Positions 45,300 to 58,500 of a stretch of 64,000 nt of DNA are shown one piece after another. The translations under genes were made by a program, and so were the position numbers. Source of the DNA: Hirundichthys speculiger (Eukaryota; Chordata; Actinopteri; Beloniformes; Exocoetidae); the NCBI GenBank assembly GCA_018398805.1, contig JAGFBZ010002878.1, positions 1-64,000 on the forward strand. Reading direction: 5' to 3'. Below the pieces are notes generated by a model that had not been told where the DNA came from, searched no databases, and saw nothing but the letters and a program-made list of their open reading frames with translations. Position 1 is the stretch's first letter. Each line of letters opens with the position of its first letter.

Positions 45300-45697
45300 T
45301 TTAGCGTTTCTTTAATCACAGGGGACTCCGCACGTCCCACGGAATTGAACTGATATAAAATCAAGGGATTCCGCCATCTCATGGAATTTAACTGCGTCTT
45401 AGGACTTCTCTGTCCTCTTCTTCACCTGCCAGTTTCTAGAATATTCAGGGTTTTATTCTCAATATGCGCAATGGCCCTCAGTCATTCTTTTCTTACCTTT
45501 TCTCTAGAGGAAACTATAACTCACCAATCTGTGTCTTCTCCCTCTTTCGGACTACTGTCAACCGTTGGATCCCAGCCAGCGGGTCGGAACTCCCAGTCCC
45601 GGAAAGGGTCTTTTAAAAACTCACTCTATGGAGTCCACCGTGGCCATGGTTTTTTCTGGTGTCCGCCCCGCCTGCTGGAATACTTAGGTCTGTTGGC
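45300..45697 (-). other. Probable retroviral leader region
   Basis: Lies just downstream (minus strand) of a primer-binding site and LTR. It contains GC-rich sequence and a GTGAGT-type donor, as in proviral leaders. No gag ORF follows. Support comes mainly from position. Confidence 0.45.
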
Positions 45698-45715
45698 ATC
45701 CGGCTCAAAAGACCA
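45698..45715 (-). promoter_or_regulatory. Retroviral primer-binding site, tRNA-Tyr type
   Basis: On the minus strand TGGTCTTTTGAGCCGGAT starts with the obligatory TGG and differs by only a few transition-type changes from the complement of a vertebrate tRNA-Tyr 3' end (TGGTCCTTCGAGCCGGAA). It follows an LTR-like sequence, as expected. Confidence 0.6.
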
Positions 45716-45721
45716 AGTTAA

Positions 45722-46110
45722 TGTCAGGTTCAGCAACCTAAAACATTATTATTCGCGCACAAGGGAAAGAAGATACTGAGAGTTATTTCTTTACATGCGA
45801 GGAGAGACAGAGACGCGTATCATTACACTCTCAAACCAGTCTGACACGCTCTGCTGCTCCTTCGGCTTTTATTCAGGAAAGTTACACAGAAAGCAGCTTT
45901 CTAGTGATGGGTGTTCCCAGACTACATCCTAATACATTTGTGTGAAATCCTTGTTCACAGCAGATGTCTTCATGTCTGTCATCTCGCTAAGGTCATCTAT
46001 TGCACCCCGCTCTCCCATCTTGGCTGGAGGTTTCCTGTCAGCTTCTTCACCAGTTTGTCAGTATGGTTTTACGTGATGCCTTATCGCTATCTTTGAACAC
46101 CAGTTTCAGA
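45722..46110 (-). repeat. Retroviral LTR
   Basis: On the minus strand it ends ...CTGACA six bases before the primer-binding site. It contains a poly(A) signal (CCTGAATAAAAGCC, about 45865-45885 on +), giving a plausible U3-R-U5 layout of about 390 bp. The start near 46110 is estimated from the end of the env-like ORF. Confidence 0.6.
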
Positions 46111-46309
46111 AAACAGTTTGCCGTTTGCACCCTCCACAGTGAAACACACTCACAATTCTCTCAAACTGTTTAAGCAAATATGAGATGAATATAATTATTC
46201 CAACAGTTACCAAAGTCAGTAATTCAGACTCACACAGGATGTGACCATACTGGATTCTTTGATGGTGAAAAAAACAAGACGTCACTGTCTTTACTTGGTA
46301 TGCTTTCAT
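46106..46309 (-). pseudogene. Env-like C-terminal fragment next to an LTR
   Basis: A 67-codon frame carries a hydrophobic, membrane-spanning segment (LVTVGIIIFISYLL) followed by a short tail with Cys residues, ending at the LTR start. This is the layout at the 3' end of a retroviral env. It lies upstream of an LTR that is itself followed by a leader, so it would belong to a second provirus or a rearranged one. It is short and the assignment is tentative. Confidence 0.45.
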
Positions 46310-46337
46310 TCTGAGTGACTCATACTATAATTTATAC

Positions 46338-46735
46338 CTCCGCCAAGGAGGTTATGTTTTTGCCAGCCTTTGTCTGTCTGTCTGTCTGTCTGTGTTCAAG
46401 ATAACTCAAAATCTTATGGATGGATTTTGATGAAATTTTCAGGAGTTGTCAGAAATGTCAAAAGGAAGAACTTATTTTATTTTGGCTGTGATCTTTCAAA
46501 TTTTCAATAACATTGCAGTCAATGGGGCCAAAAATGTTGTTTCTTAATATCTCCGTTAATTATTGCCCAAAACTCATGAAATTTGACTCAGGGATTGACA
46601 ATAGGAACCTCTATCAAATTTCAAAGGCTGATCCAGATCTGATCCAGAAGGCAGATTTTATAGCAATCTGTAAATCACTATACGGGGAATCGTTGCGCTT
46701 GGCGGAGGTCTGCGCTCTTCGAGTGCTTTTCTAGT
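46338..46735 (+). mobile_element. Dispersed repeat CCTCCGCCAAGG...CTTGGCGGAGG (copy 2)
   Basis: Begins CCTCCGCCAAGGAGG and has the inverted CTTGGCGGAGG near its end, followed by GTGCTTTTCTAGTTTT. A (TGTC)n run lies at about 46370-46393. It is the more complete of the two copies in the window; compare 39755-40208. Confidence 0.65.
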
Positions 46736-47207
46736 TTTTATAATGTAATGGTGCATTAATGTATCCACTATGTGAAAAACAAAAGAGGTTCGAGGAAATG
46801 CTTTGTTGATTGTTAAATGAGTTTAAACATGCCATGTTTGTTATGTTTAGTTTCCAGCAGTGCACCAGCAGTTTTTCTACTTCAGTGATTGGGCTCTTTG
46901 GCCGCCACAGAGGATGTGCACAGTGAACACCAGAAATTACAATTTCTACTGGATATTTGTGGAAAATGAATGTAAAAATTCACATAAAATTTCTTTTTCA
47001 AATGCATATTATTGTGTTCAATCAGCACTCAAGCAATTTATTAAAGATCTTGGACTTTAAAAAGTCAGTAGTGGTGTAAAAGATGAGGTTAAAAAAACAA
47101 TTTGTTTTGTTTACCTAATTGGACTAAATCAACAACAGCTATTTTCTTTACAATAGGCTGACGTGAAACGGACTTGATTGGTAGCTGTTTGGGCAGTTTT
47201 TTCCTAT

Positions 47208-47229
47208 TGCTCTCTCTCTCTCTCTCTCG

Positions 47230-47263
<34 letters not shown>

Positions 47264-47282
47264 TTATCTATCTATCTGTCTT
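47208..47282. repeat. (CT)n / (TCTA)n microsatellite
   Basis: A CT run followed by repeated TATC units, about 120 bp upstream of the mucin B promoter. Confidence 0.95.
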
Positions 47283-47331
47283 AGTCTTAACACCTCACAG
47301 GTGCCTCCAGCTATTTCTAAAAAAAAAATCA

Positions 47332-47380
47332 TGACATATGTCACACGTCACATCCCTCTACTAGGGAGCAATTATATAAG
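47332..47380 (+). promoter_or_regulatory. Candidate promoter of mucin B
   Basis: TATATAAG at 47373-47380 lies about 25-30 bp before a likely start of transcription at about 47405. A perfect 12-bp palindrome, TGACATATGTCA, lies at 47332-47343. A non-coding exon with a good donor follows, and the next exon carries the ATG. Confidence 0.6.
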
Positions 47381-47404
47381 ATCCTACATACAGCTATCTT
47401 ACCA

Positions 47405-47463
47405 AGAGTTCAAGGAACAGCAGGACAGTTTTGAAGGCAACTCAGAATTTGACAAAGGTTGAG
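47405..47463 (+). other. Non-coding exon 1 of mucin B
   Basis: Runs from the estimated start downstream of the TATA box to GGTTGAG, followed by the donor GTAAGTCC (GT at 47464-47465). The partner acceptor is TTTTTGTAG before 49568. The start is estimated, not seen. Confidence 0.5.
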
Positions 47464-47731
47464 GTAAGTCCCTTTATGAGTGGATTCTTAGTGTATGTTA
47501 TCTATCTATGTTTTTTGAATTATAATTGTTTAGTATTTCAACTTTAATAATCTCAGTATTAAATAATAAAGTTTAATAATTTCAATTTAAATAATCCACT
47601 TTCAACTTTTATAAATAATTTGTTTTTCAACTTTAATAATCCTGGTTTCCAAAAGAAGCTGTGATGAGAAGCGAGAAAAGCAGCAAATTAGTCTTGACAT
47701 TGGTCTCTGGTATTGATGGCATTAAAACTGT

Positions 47732-47880
47732 TGGGGGTAGCACGGTGGCGTGGTGGTTAACACCGTTGCCTCACAGCAAGAAGGTTCTTGGTTCAAACCA
47801 AGTCTGGGTTTTCTCCAGATACTCCAGTTTCCTGCCACAGTCCAAATACATGCATGTCAGGTTGATTAGTGGTTCATACA
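47732..47880 (+). mobile_element. DANA/Mermaid-type SINE in intron 1 of mucin B
   Basis: Starts GGTAGCACGGTGGCGTGGTGG with a tRNA-like A box, then CTCACAGCAAGAAGG and a B-box-like GGTTCAAAC. It continues to CCACAGTCCAAATACATGCA, lacking part of the middle. The order is that of the fish DANA/Mermaid group. Confidence 0.8.
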
Positions 47881-48781
47881 TTTTTTAAATAATATTTTAT
47901 GAGTAAATGTAGAAATCCTTCTTGAAAAACAAAAATAACAGTTTCTGTAATTGAGATTTACTCAAAACCTTAATCATGTTTGATCATCCTCTTAAAGAAA
48001 TGTTAATTCATTGATAAATGTTTAAGTAAAAATTCAATTCAACCTGTCTAACGTTTGGACAAAGCTGCATCTTTGTCAGACTGGGTGGGACCAAAGGTTT
48101 GTTTGGTATGCCTGTAAAATAGTTTAGCATTATATCGAGAAAACAACTGTGGGCAGCAAATGCCAAAACAAAAAGCATAATTATACTTAGATATAAAGAT
48201 ATTCAAATGTCTTGTTGGTCACATCTTATAAGAAAGAAATTTGAAAGTTCATGAAAAAACAAATAACTACTTCAGTAGCTGTTCATCATTGGAACTTGAT
48301 AGTTTAAAACATCCTCTTCCATAACAGCATCACATACTGATCCAAAGACACAAAATTCCAGCTGCTCTGTTTTCTGATCATTTGCCCATGATCCTTGATT
48401 TGATATTGATTTTATCGTAACTTTCAGTATCACGCAATCAGAGTAAGTAAGAAGAATTCTTTTCTAGTTTTTAACAAAAATCTAATTAGCTAATTACAAT
48501 ACTCTCTTCTGATCAATTTGTCTCAAATCAACATTCTTTCCATGATCTGTAACAAATTAAGAAAAAAAGTATTGGGCATCTAAACAATTTGTAAATACTG
48601 GCTTCTGAAATTTGATAGGCTGCTAAAGAGTCATTTTGAAAACGTAACTTACTGGCATTAACAAAAGCCTTGTATCAACACCAATTTCAGGATTGTTATT
48701 TCAGGTGGTACATGAAATATTGATATTTGTAACTTGTGCACCCTGTGGATGAAAAGTCATCAAATTTGGTGTACTACCAAA

Positions 48782-48956
48782 CAGGGGCACCGCTAGGGAT
48801 TTTGGGCCCCATGAAAAGAATCTTTACCGGGCCCCCCAACACAGCGGCGAAATTTGTTGATGCTATTTTTGATCATCATTAGGGGCCTCTCTGGGCCCCC
48901 CTCAATCATGGGCCCCTATAATCCGTATCCTTTACCCCCCCTTTTCGGCGCCCCAG
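48782..48956. mobile_element. 175-bp hAT-type MITE
   Basis: Flanked by perfect 8-bp duplications CTACCAAA (48774-48781 and 48957-48964). The ends are CAGGGGCACC and, on the other strand, CTGGGGCGCC. It lies in intron 1 of mucin B and is absent from the related region upstream of the decayed copy C. Confidence 0.88.
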
Positions 48957-49585
48957 CTACCAAAGGAGCTTGTCCCCATTGTCAGAACCAAGTTTCATTA
49001 ATTTTGGAAACTTGCATCACAATGTTACAACCAAAGAGTATATGTGGAGAAACAAGTTTGACTGGTGCATAACTTGTGAACAAAGCTGGCAGTTAATTGA
49101 GGGTTACCTTGCCAAGAGTAAAACATAAAGGATCCTGTAAAATGTAGGAGCATCTCAATGGTGAGAACATGAACATGACTAAATGTTCAGTTAGAAGGTG
49201 GATATAAAACTATCATGTCAGCTGAACCCATGCCCTTGCAGTCACATTAAACTTCAAGAGAAACTATGAAACTCAGAATTTTGATATTTGAATAGAATTG
49301 TGTTAAATCAAAGCTAAGTTAGCCACTAGGAAAATTTAAGAAAAAATATTGGCTTAAGGGTTTAAGCAGTTGAACTGCTTGAAACCCAACTACCTAAGGG
49401 GAAATTTGGAAAATGTGCCTTAAAAGTAATGGACAAAAGGTTTGTTGGAAATCACTTGTCTGATTGGTATGATTGATTTGAAACTAAATACAAATGAATT
49501 GTTCCATAAATCTGAAATAAAGTATATTTCAAATTGTCTCAAACTGCTGTTTTGTTTATTTTTGTAGGAAAAAAGGAAATTGAAA

Positions 49586-52500
49586 ATGAGTCTTCGAAAA
49601 ATCATAATTTTAATGCTGACAGTTACAGGTAAGTTGTTGGGAAAATAAATTATAATTGAAAGTGGTTAGAAAGGTCTAAGGTAACTTATTTAAAAAAATG
49701 AAATTTGTTTCAGTGAAAGCCATGACAGACGCAACACATGCAACCACAACTACTTTAACTACAACTACAGCTAGTCAAACAACAACTACAGATGCTCCAA
49801 CCACAACCATAGGTGCTCCAACCACAACCAAACATGCTCAAGTAACAACTACAACTGCTCAATTAGATGTATCAAGCTCAAATGCTCCAACAACAACTAC
49901 AGCTGCTCAAACCACAACTGGAGCTGCTGAAACCACAACTACAGATTCTCCAACCACAACCACGGATTCTCTAACTACAGATTCTCCAACCACAAACAAA
50001 GATTCTCAACAAACCACATCCTCCAACCACAACCACGGATTCTCCAACCCACAGATTCTCCAACCACAACCACAGATTCTCCAACCACAACCACGGATTC
50101 TCCAACACAAACCACGGATTCTCCAACCACAACCACAGATTCTCCAACCACAACCACGATTCTCCAACACACAAAAACCACGGATTCTCCAACCACAACC
50201 ACAGATTCTCCAACCACAACCAACGGATTCTCCAACCACAACCACGGATTCTCCAACCACGACCACGATTTCTCCAACCACAACTACGGATTCTCCACCA
50301 CCACGATTCCCACGGATTCTCCAACCACGACCACGGATTCTCCAACCACAACCACAGATTCTCCAACCAATAACCACTGATTCTCCAACCACAACCACGG
50401 ATTCTCCAACCACGACCACGGATTCTCCAACCACGACTCCACGGATTCTCCAACCACCCACGATTCTCCACGGATTCTCCAACCACAACCACGGATTCTC
50501 CAACCACAACCACGATTCTCCAACCAACAACCACGGATTCTCCAACCACCCAACAACCACGGATTCTCCAACCACAACCACGGATTCTCCAACCACAACC
50601 ACGGATTCTCCAACCACCACGGAACCACGGATTCTCCAACCACAACCACGGATTCTCCAACAACCAACTCCAACCAACGGATTCTCCAACCACAAACCAC
50701 GGATTTCTCCAACCACAACCACGGAACGATTCTCCAACACGACCACGATTCTCCAACCACACCACGGATTCTCCAACACGACCACGGATTCTCCAACCAC
50801 ACACGACCACGGATTCTCCAACCACGACCACGGATTCTCCAAAACCACGATTCCACGGATTCTCCAACCAACCACGGATTCTCCAACCCACAACCACGGA
50901 TTCTCCAACAACCACGGATTCTCCAACCACAACCACGGATTCTCCAACCACAACCACGGATTCTCCAACCACACCATTCTCCAACCACACCACGGATTCT
51001 CCAACCACAACCACGGATTCTCCAACCACAACCACGGATTCTCCAACCACAACCACGGATTCTCCAACCACAACCACGGATTCTCCAACCACGACCACGG
51101 ATTCTCCAAACCACGACTCACGGATTCTCCCAACCACAAACCACGATTCTCCAACCACGACCACGGATTCTCCAACCACAACCACGGATTCTCCAACCAC
51201 ACCACTGGATTCTCCAACCACAACCACGGATTCTCCAACCACGACCACTGATTCTCCAACCACGGATTCCCACGGATTCTCCAACCACAACCACGGATTC
51301 TCCAACCCAACCACAACCACGGATTCTCCAACCCACACCACGGATTCTCCAACACCACAAACAACCACGGATTCTCCAACCACAACCACGGATTCTCCAA
51401 CAACAACCACGGATTCTCCAACCACAACCACGGATTCTCCAACCACAACCACGGATTCTCCAACCAACCACGGATTCTCCAACCACAACCACGGATTCTC
51501 CAACCACAAACCACGGATTCTCCAACACCCACGATTCTCCAACCACACCACGGATTCTCCAACCACGACCACGGATTCTCCAACCACGACGATTCTCCAC
51601 GGATTCTCCAACCACGACCACGGATTCTCCAACCACGACCACGGATTCTCCAACCACAACCACGGATTCTCCAACCACAACCACGGATTCTCCAACAACC
51701 ACTGATTCTCCAACCACAACCACGGATTCTCCAACCACAACCACGGATTCTCCAACAACAACCACGGATTCTCCAACCACAACCACGGATTCTCCAACCA
51801 CAACCACGGATTCTCCAACCACGGATTCTCCAACCACAACCACGGATTCTCCAACAACGACCACGGATTCTCCAACCACGACCACGGATTCTCCAACCAC
51901 AACCACGGATTCTCCAACCACAACCACTGATTCTCCAACCACGACCACGGATTCTCCAACCACAACCACTGATTCTCCAACCACAACCACGGATTCTCCA
52001 ACCACAACCACGGATTCTCCAACCACAACCACGGATTCTCCAACCACAACCACGGATTCTCCAACAACAACCACTGATTCTCCAACCACAACCACGGATT
52101 CTCCAACCACGACCACGGATTCTCCAACCACGACCACGGATTCTCCAACCACAAACCAACGGATTCTCCAACCCACAACCACTTCTCCAACCACAACCAC
52201 GGATTCTCCAACCACAACCACGATTCTCCAACCACAACCACGGATTCTCCAACCACAACCACGGATTCTCCAACCACAACCACGGATTCTCCAACCACAA
52301 CCACGGATTCTCCAACCACAACCACGGATTCTCCAACCACAACCACGGATTCTCCAACCACAACCACGGATTCTCCAACACCCACGATTCTCCAACATTC
52401 TCCAACCACGACCACGGATTCTCCAACCACGGATTCCACGGATTCTCCAACCACGACCACGGGATTCTCCAACCACGACCACGGATTCTCCAACACACGA

Positions 52501-55500
52501 ACCACGGATTCTCCAACCACAACCACGGATTCTCCAACCAACAACCAACGGATTCTCCAACAACCACGATTCTCCAACCACAACCACGGATTCTCCAACC
52601 ACAACCACGGATTCTCCAACTACGGATTCTCCAACCACAACCACTGGATTCTCCAACCACAACCACGGATTCTCCAACAACTACGGATTCTCCAACCACA
52701 ACCACGGATTCTCCAACAACGACCACGGATTCTCCAACCACGACCACGGATTCTCCAACCACGACCACGGATTCTCCAACCACAACCACTGATTCTCCAA
52801 CCACGACCACGGATTCTCCAACCACAACCACGGATTCTCCAACAACTACGGATTCTCCAACCACAACCACGGATTCTCCAAACCACGACCACGGATTCTC
52901 CAACCACGACCACGGATTCTCCAACCACAACCAACGGATTCTCCAACCACAACCACGGATTCTCCAACCACACCAACCACCACGGATTCTCCAACCACAA
53001 CCACGGATTCTCCAACCACAACCACGGATTCTCCAACACAACAACCACGGATTCTCCAACCACAACCACGGATTCTCCAACCACAACCACGGATTCTCCA
53101 ACAAACAAACCACGGATTCTCCAAAACCACAACCACGGATTCTCCAACCACACCACGGATTCTCCAACCAACACGACAACGATTCTCCAACCACGACCAC
53201 GGATTCTCCAACCACGAACCACGGATTCTCCAAACCACGACCACGGATTCTCCAACCACGACCACGGATTCTCCAAACACCACACCACGGATTCTCCAAC
53301 CACAACCACCACGGATTCTCCAACCACAACCACGGATTCTCCAACCACAACCACACGATTCTCCAAACCACAACCACGGATTCTCCAACCACACCAACCA
53401 CGGATTCTCCAACCACAACCACGGATTCTCCAACCACAACCACGGATTCTCCAACCACAACCACGGATTCTCCAACAACCAACCACGGATTCTCCAACCA
53501 CAACCACGGATTCTCCAACAACCACGGACCCACGGATTCTCCAACCACGACCACGGATTCTCCAACACACAACCACGGATTCCTCCAACCACAACCACGA
53601 TTCTCCAACCACGACCACGGATTCTCCAACCACAACCACGATTCTCCAACCACAACCACGGATTCTCCAACCACACAACCACGGATTCTCCAACCACAAC
53701 CACGGATTCTCCAACCACCCACAAACCACGGATTCTCCAACCAACAACCACGGATTCTCCAACCACAAACCACGGATTCTCCAACCACAACCACGGATTC
53801 TCCAACCAACCACAAACCACGATTCTCCAACCACAACCACGGATTCTCCAACCACAACCACGGATTCTCCAACCACAACCACGGATTCTCCAACAACAAC
53901 CACTGATTCTCCAACCACAACCACGGATTCTCCAACCACAACCACGATTCTCCAACCACGATTCTCCAACCACAACCACGGATTCTCCAACCACAACCAC
54001 GGATTCTCCAACCACAACCACGGATTCTCCAACCCAACACACGGATTCTCCAACAACCACGGATTCTCCAACAACACCACAGATTCTCCAACCACAACCA
54101 CGGATTCTCCAACCACAAACCACGGATTCTCCAACCAACAACCACGGATTCTCCAAACCACACCACGGATTCTCCAACCACAACCACGGATTCTCCAACC
54201 ACAAACCACGGATTCTCCAACCACAACCACGATTCTCCAACCACAACCACGGATTCTCCAACAAACCAACCAACCACTGATTCTCCAACCACAACCACGG
54301 ATTCTCCAACAACAACCACTGATTCTCCAACCACAACCACGGATTCTCCAACCACAACCACGGATTCTCCAACAACAACCACGGATTCTCCAACAAACAA
54401 ACCACAGATTCTCCAAACCACAACCACGGATTCTCCAACCACGACAACTGATTCTCCACCCACGACCACGGATTCTCCAACCACGAACCACGGATTCTCC
54501 AACCACGACCACGGATTCTCCAACCACGACCACGGATTCTCCAACCACAACCACGGATTCTCCAACCACAACCACGGATTCTCCCAAACCACGACCAACG
54601 GATTCTCCAACACAACACCACGGATTCTCCAACCACGACCACGATTCTCCAAACCACCAACCACGGATTCTCCAACCACAAACCACGGATTCTCCAACCA
54701 CAACCACGGATTCTCCAACAACAACCACTGATTCTCCAACCACAACCACGGATTCTCCAACCACAACCACGGATTCTCCAACACAACACCCACGGATTCT
54801 CCAACCACAACCACGGATTCTCCAACCACAACCACGGATTCTCCAACCACAACCACGGATTCTCCAACAACAACCACGGATTCTCCAACCACAACCACAG
54901 ATTCTCCAACCACAACCACGGATTCTCCAACCACGACCACGGATTCTCCAACCACGACCACGGATTCTCCAACCACGACCACGGATTCTCCAACAACGAC
55001 CACGGATTCTCCAACCACGACCACGGATTCTCCAACCACAACCACGGATTCTCCAACCACGACCCACGGATTCTCCAAACCACGACCACGGATTCTCCAA
55101 CCAACAACCACTGATTCTCCAACCACAACCACAGGATTCTCCAACCACAACCACGGATTCTCCAACCACCACAACCACGGATTCTCCAACACAAACCACG
55201 ATTCTCCAACCACAACCACGATTCTCCAACCACAAACCACAGATTCTCCAACCACAACCACGGATTCTCAAACCACAACCAACGGATTCTCCAACCACAA
55301 CCACGGATTCTCCAACCAAACAACCACGGATTCTCCAACCACAACCACGATTCTCCAACCACGACCACGATTCTCCAACCACGACCACGGATTCTCCAAC
55401 CACGACCACGGATTCTCCAACCACAACCACGGATTCTCCAACCACGACCACGGATTCTCCAACCACGACCACGGATTCTCCAACCACAACCACGGATTCT

Positions 55501-58500
55501 CCAACCACGACAACTGATTCTCCAACCACGACCACTGATTCTCCAACCACGACCACGGATTCTCCAACCACGACCACGGATTCTCCAACCACCCACGACC
55601 AACGGATTCTCCAACCACACGATTCCACGGATTCTCCAACCACACCACGGACCACGGATTCTCCAACCACGACCACGGATTCTCCAAACCACGACCACGG
55701 ATTCTCCAACCACAACCACGGATTTCTCCAACCAACCACGGATTCTCCAACCACAACCACAGATTCTCCAACCACAAACCACGGATTCTCCAACAACAAC
55801 CACTGATTCTCCAACCACAACCACGGATTCTCCAACAACTACGGATTCTCCAACCACAACCACGGATTCTCCAACCACGGATTCTCCAACCACAACCACG
55901 GATTCTCCAACCACAACCACAGATTCTCCAACCACAACCACAGATTCTCCAACCACAACCACAGATTCTCCAACCACAACCACAGTTTCTCCAACCACAA
56001 CCACAGATTCTCCAACCACGACCACAGATTCTCCAACCACAACCACGATTCTCCAACCACGACCACGGATTCTCCAACCACAACCACGGATTCTCCAACC
56101 ACAACCACGGATTCTCCAACCACAACCACGGATTCTCCAACCACAACCACAGATTCTCCAACCACAACCACGGATTCTCCAACCACGACAACTGATTCTC
56201 CAACCACGACCACGGATTCTCCAACCAACGAACCACGGATTCTCCAACAACGACCACGGATTCTCCAACCACGACCACGGATTCTCCAAACCACCCAACC
56301 ACACGGATTCTCCAACCACAACCACTGATTCTCCAACCACGACCACGGATTCTCCAACAACAACCACTGATTCTCCAACCACAACCACGGATTCTCCAAC
56401 CACAACCACGGATTCTCCAACCACAACCACGGATTCTCCAACCACAACCACGGATTCTCCAACCACAACCACGGATTCTCCAACCACAACCACGGATTCT
56501 CCAACCACAACCACGGATTCTCCAACAACAACCACTGATTCTCCAACAACAACCACGGATTCTCCAACCACAACCACGGATTCTCCAACCACAACCACAG
56601 GATTCTCCAACCACAACAACCACGGATTCTCCAACCACAACCACGGATTCTCCAACCACAACCACAGGATTCTCCAACCACAACCACGGATTCTCCAACC
56701 ACAACCACGGATTCTCCAACCACAACCACGGATTCTCCAACCACAACCACGGATTCTCCAACCACAACCACTGATTCTCCAACCACGACAACTGATTCTC
56801 CAACCACGACCACGGATTCTCCAACCACAACCACGGATTCTCCAACCACGACCACGGATTCTCCAACCACGACCACGGATTCTCCAACCACGACCACGGA
56901 TTCTCCAACCACAACCACGGATTCTCCAACCACGACCACGATTCTCCAACCACGATTCTCCAACCACTGATTCTCCAACCACGACCACTGATTCTCCAAC
57001 CACGAACCACGGATTCTCCAACCACGACCACGGATTCTCCAACCACGACCACGGATTCTCCAACCACACCACGGATTCTCCAACCACAACCACGGATTCT
57101 CCAACCACGACCACGGATTCTCCAACCACAACCACGGATTCTCCAACCACAACCACGGATTCTCCAACCACAACCAACGATTCTCCAACAACACCACGGA
57201 TTCTCCAACCACAACCACGATTTCTCAAACCACAACCACGGATTCTCCAACAACTACGGATTCTCCAACCACAACCACGGATTCTCCAACCACAACCACG
57301 GATTCTCCAACCACAACCACGGATTCTCCAACAACAACCACAGATTCTCCAACCACAACCACGGATTCTCCAACAACTACGGATTCTCCAACCACAACCA
57401 CGGATTCTCCAACCACAACCACGGATTCTCCAACCACAACCACGGATTCTCCAACCACAACCACAGATTCTCCAACCACAACCACAGATTCTCCAACCAC
57501 AACCACAGGATTTCTCCAACCACAACCACAGATTCTCCAACCACACGATTCTCAACCACAACCACGGATTCTCCAACAACAACCACGATTCTCCAACACA
57601 ACAACAATTCTCCAACCACAACCACGGATTCTCCAACCACAACCACGGATTCTCCAACCACAACCACGGATTCTCCAACCACAACCACGGATTCTCCAAC
57701 CACACCACATTCTCCAACCACAACCACGGATTCTCCAACCACAACCACAGATTCTCCAACCACAACCACGGATTCTCCAACCACCACAACCACGGATTCT
57801 CCAAACCACAACCCACAGATTCTCCAACCACAACCACGGATTCTCCAACAACAACCAGATTCTCCAACCACAACCACAGATTCTCCAACAACAACTACGG
57901 ATTCTCCAACCACAACCACGGATTCTCTAACCACAACCACAGATTCTACAACAGCTGCATCTTCTGCACCAATATATGCTGTTGTAGTAGATTTGGTAGA
58001 ACCGTTTGATGCAGATCTCAGTGATAGAACAAGCAACAGATTTAAGAATCTTGAAAGAAGAGTCACAGCATTTGTGAGTATAATTTTTAAACAAGTTTAC
58101 ATTAATCATCATTAGTTTACACTTGTTTATCACATCTTTTTAATGTTAAGCTTATTGATCTATCTTGTGTGTGTGAACCTCCCCCCAAACAGTATGACGT
58201 CATCTACAGAGCTAAATTTGGATCTCTCTTCATCCGCAGTTTCATTATTGCATTCAGGTAAAGTTTCACATTTGACCATGCTAAATTATGTTTATAATAT
58301 TTTGATGTTAGTTCCAAATTCAGCAAAGCCATGAAGGGAACCATAACACATGTTCAGAACTTTAATTTGGAGTCTGTGATTTTGATATAATTATTTCTTT
58401 ATTTCTGCAGATCATCTATAAGCAGGACACGAATGGAAAATACTGAAGCTGAGGTGGGGGTTGAGTTCAACAAAACAACACCAGTTGAGAAACTACCAGA

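Noticed and set aside
47732..47810. A tRNA gene with A and B boxes.
   Set aside because: The sequence continues as a known type of fish SINE and the tRNA-like part lacks proper stems.
50006..57894. Minus-strand open frames of 500-1750 codons rich in VVVVGES, WLWLENP or GCGWRIR.
   Set aside because: They are by-products of a 21-bp repeat with no stop in those frames. They have no start context, no splice signals and no unique sequence, and they oppose the well-supported + strand exon.
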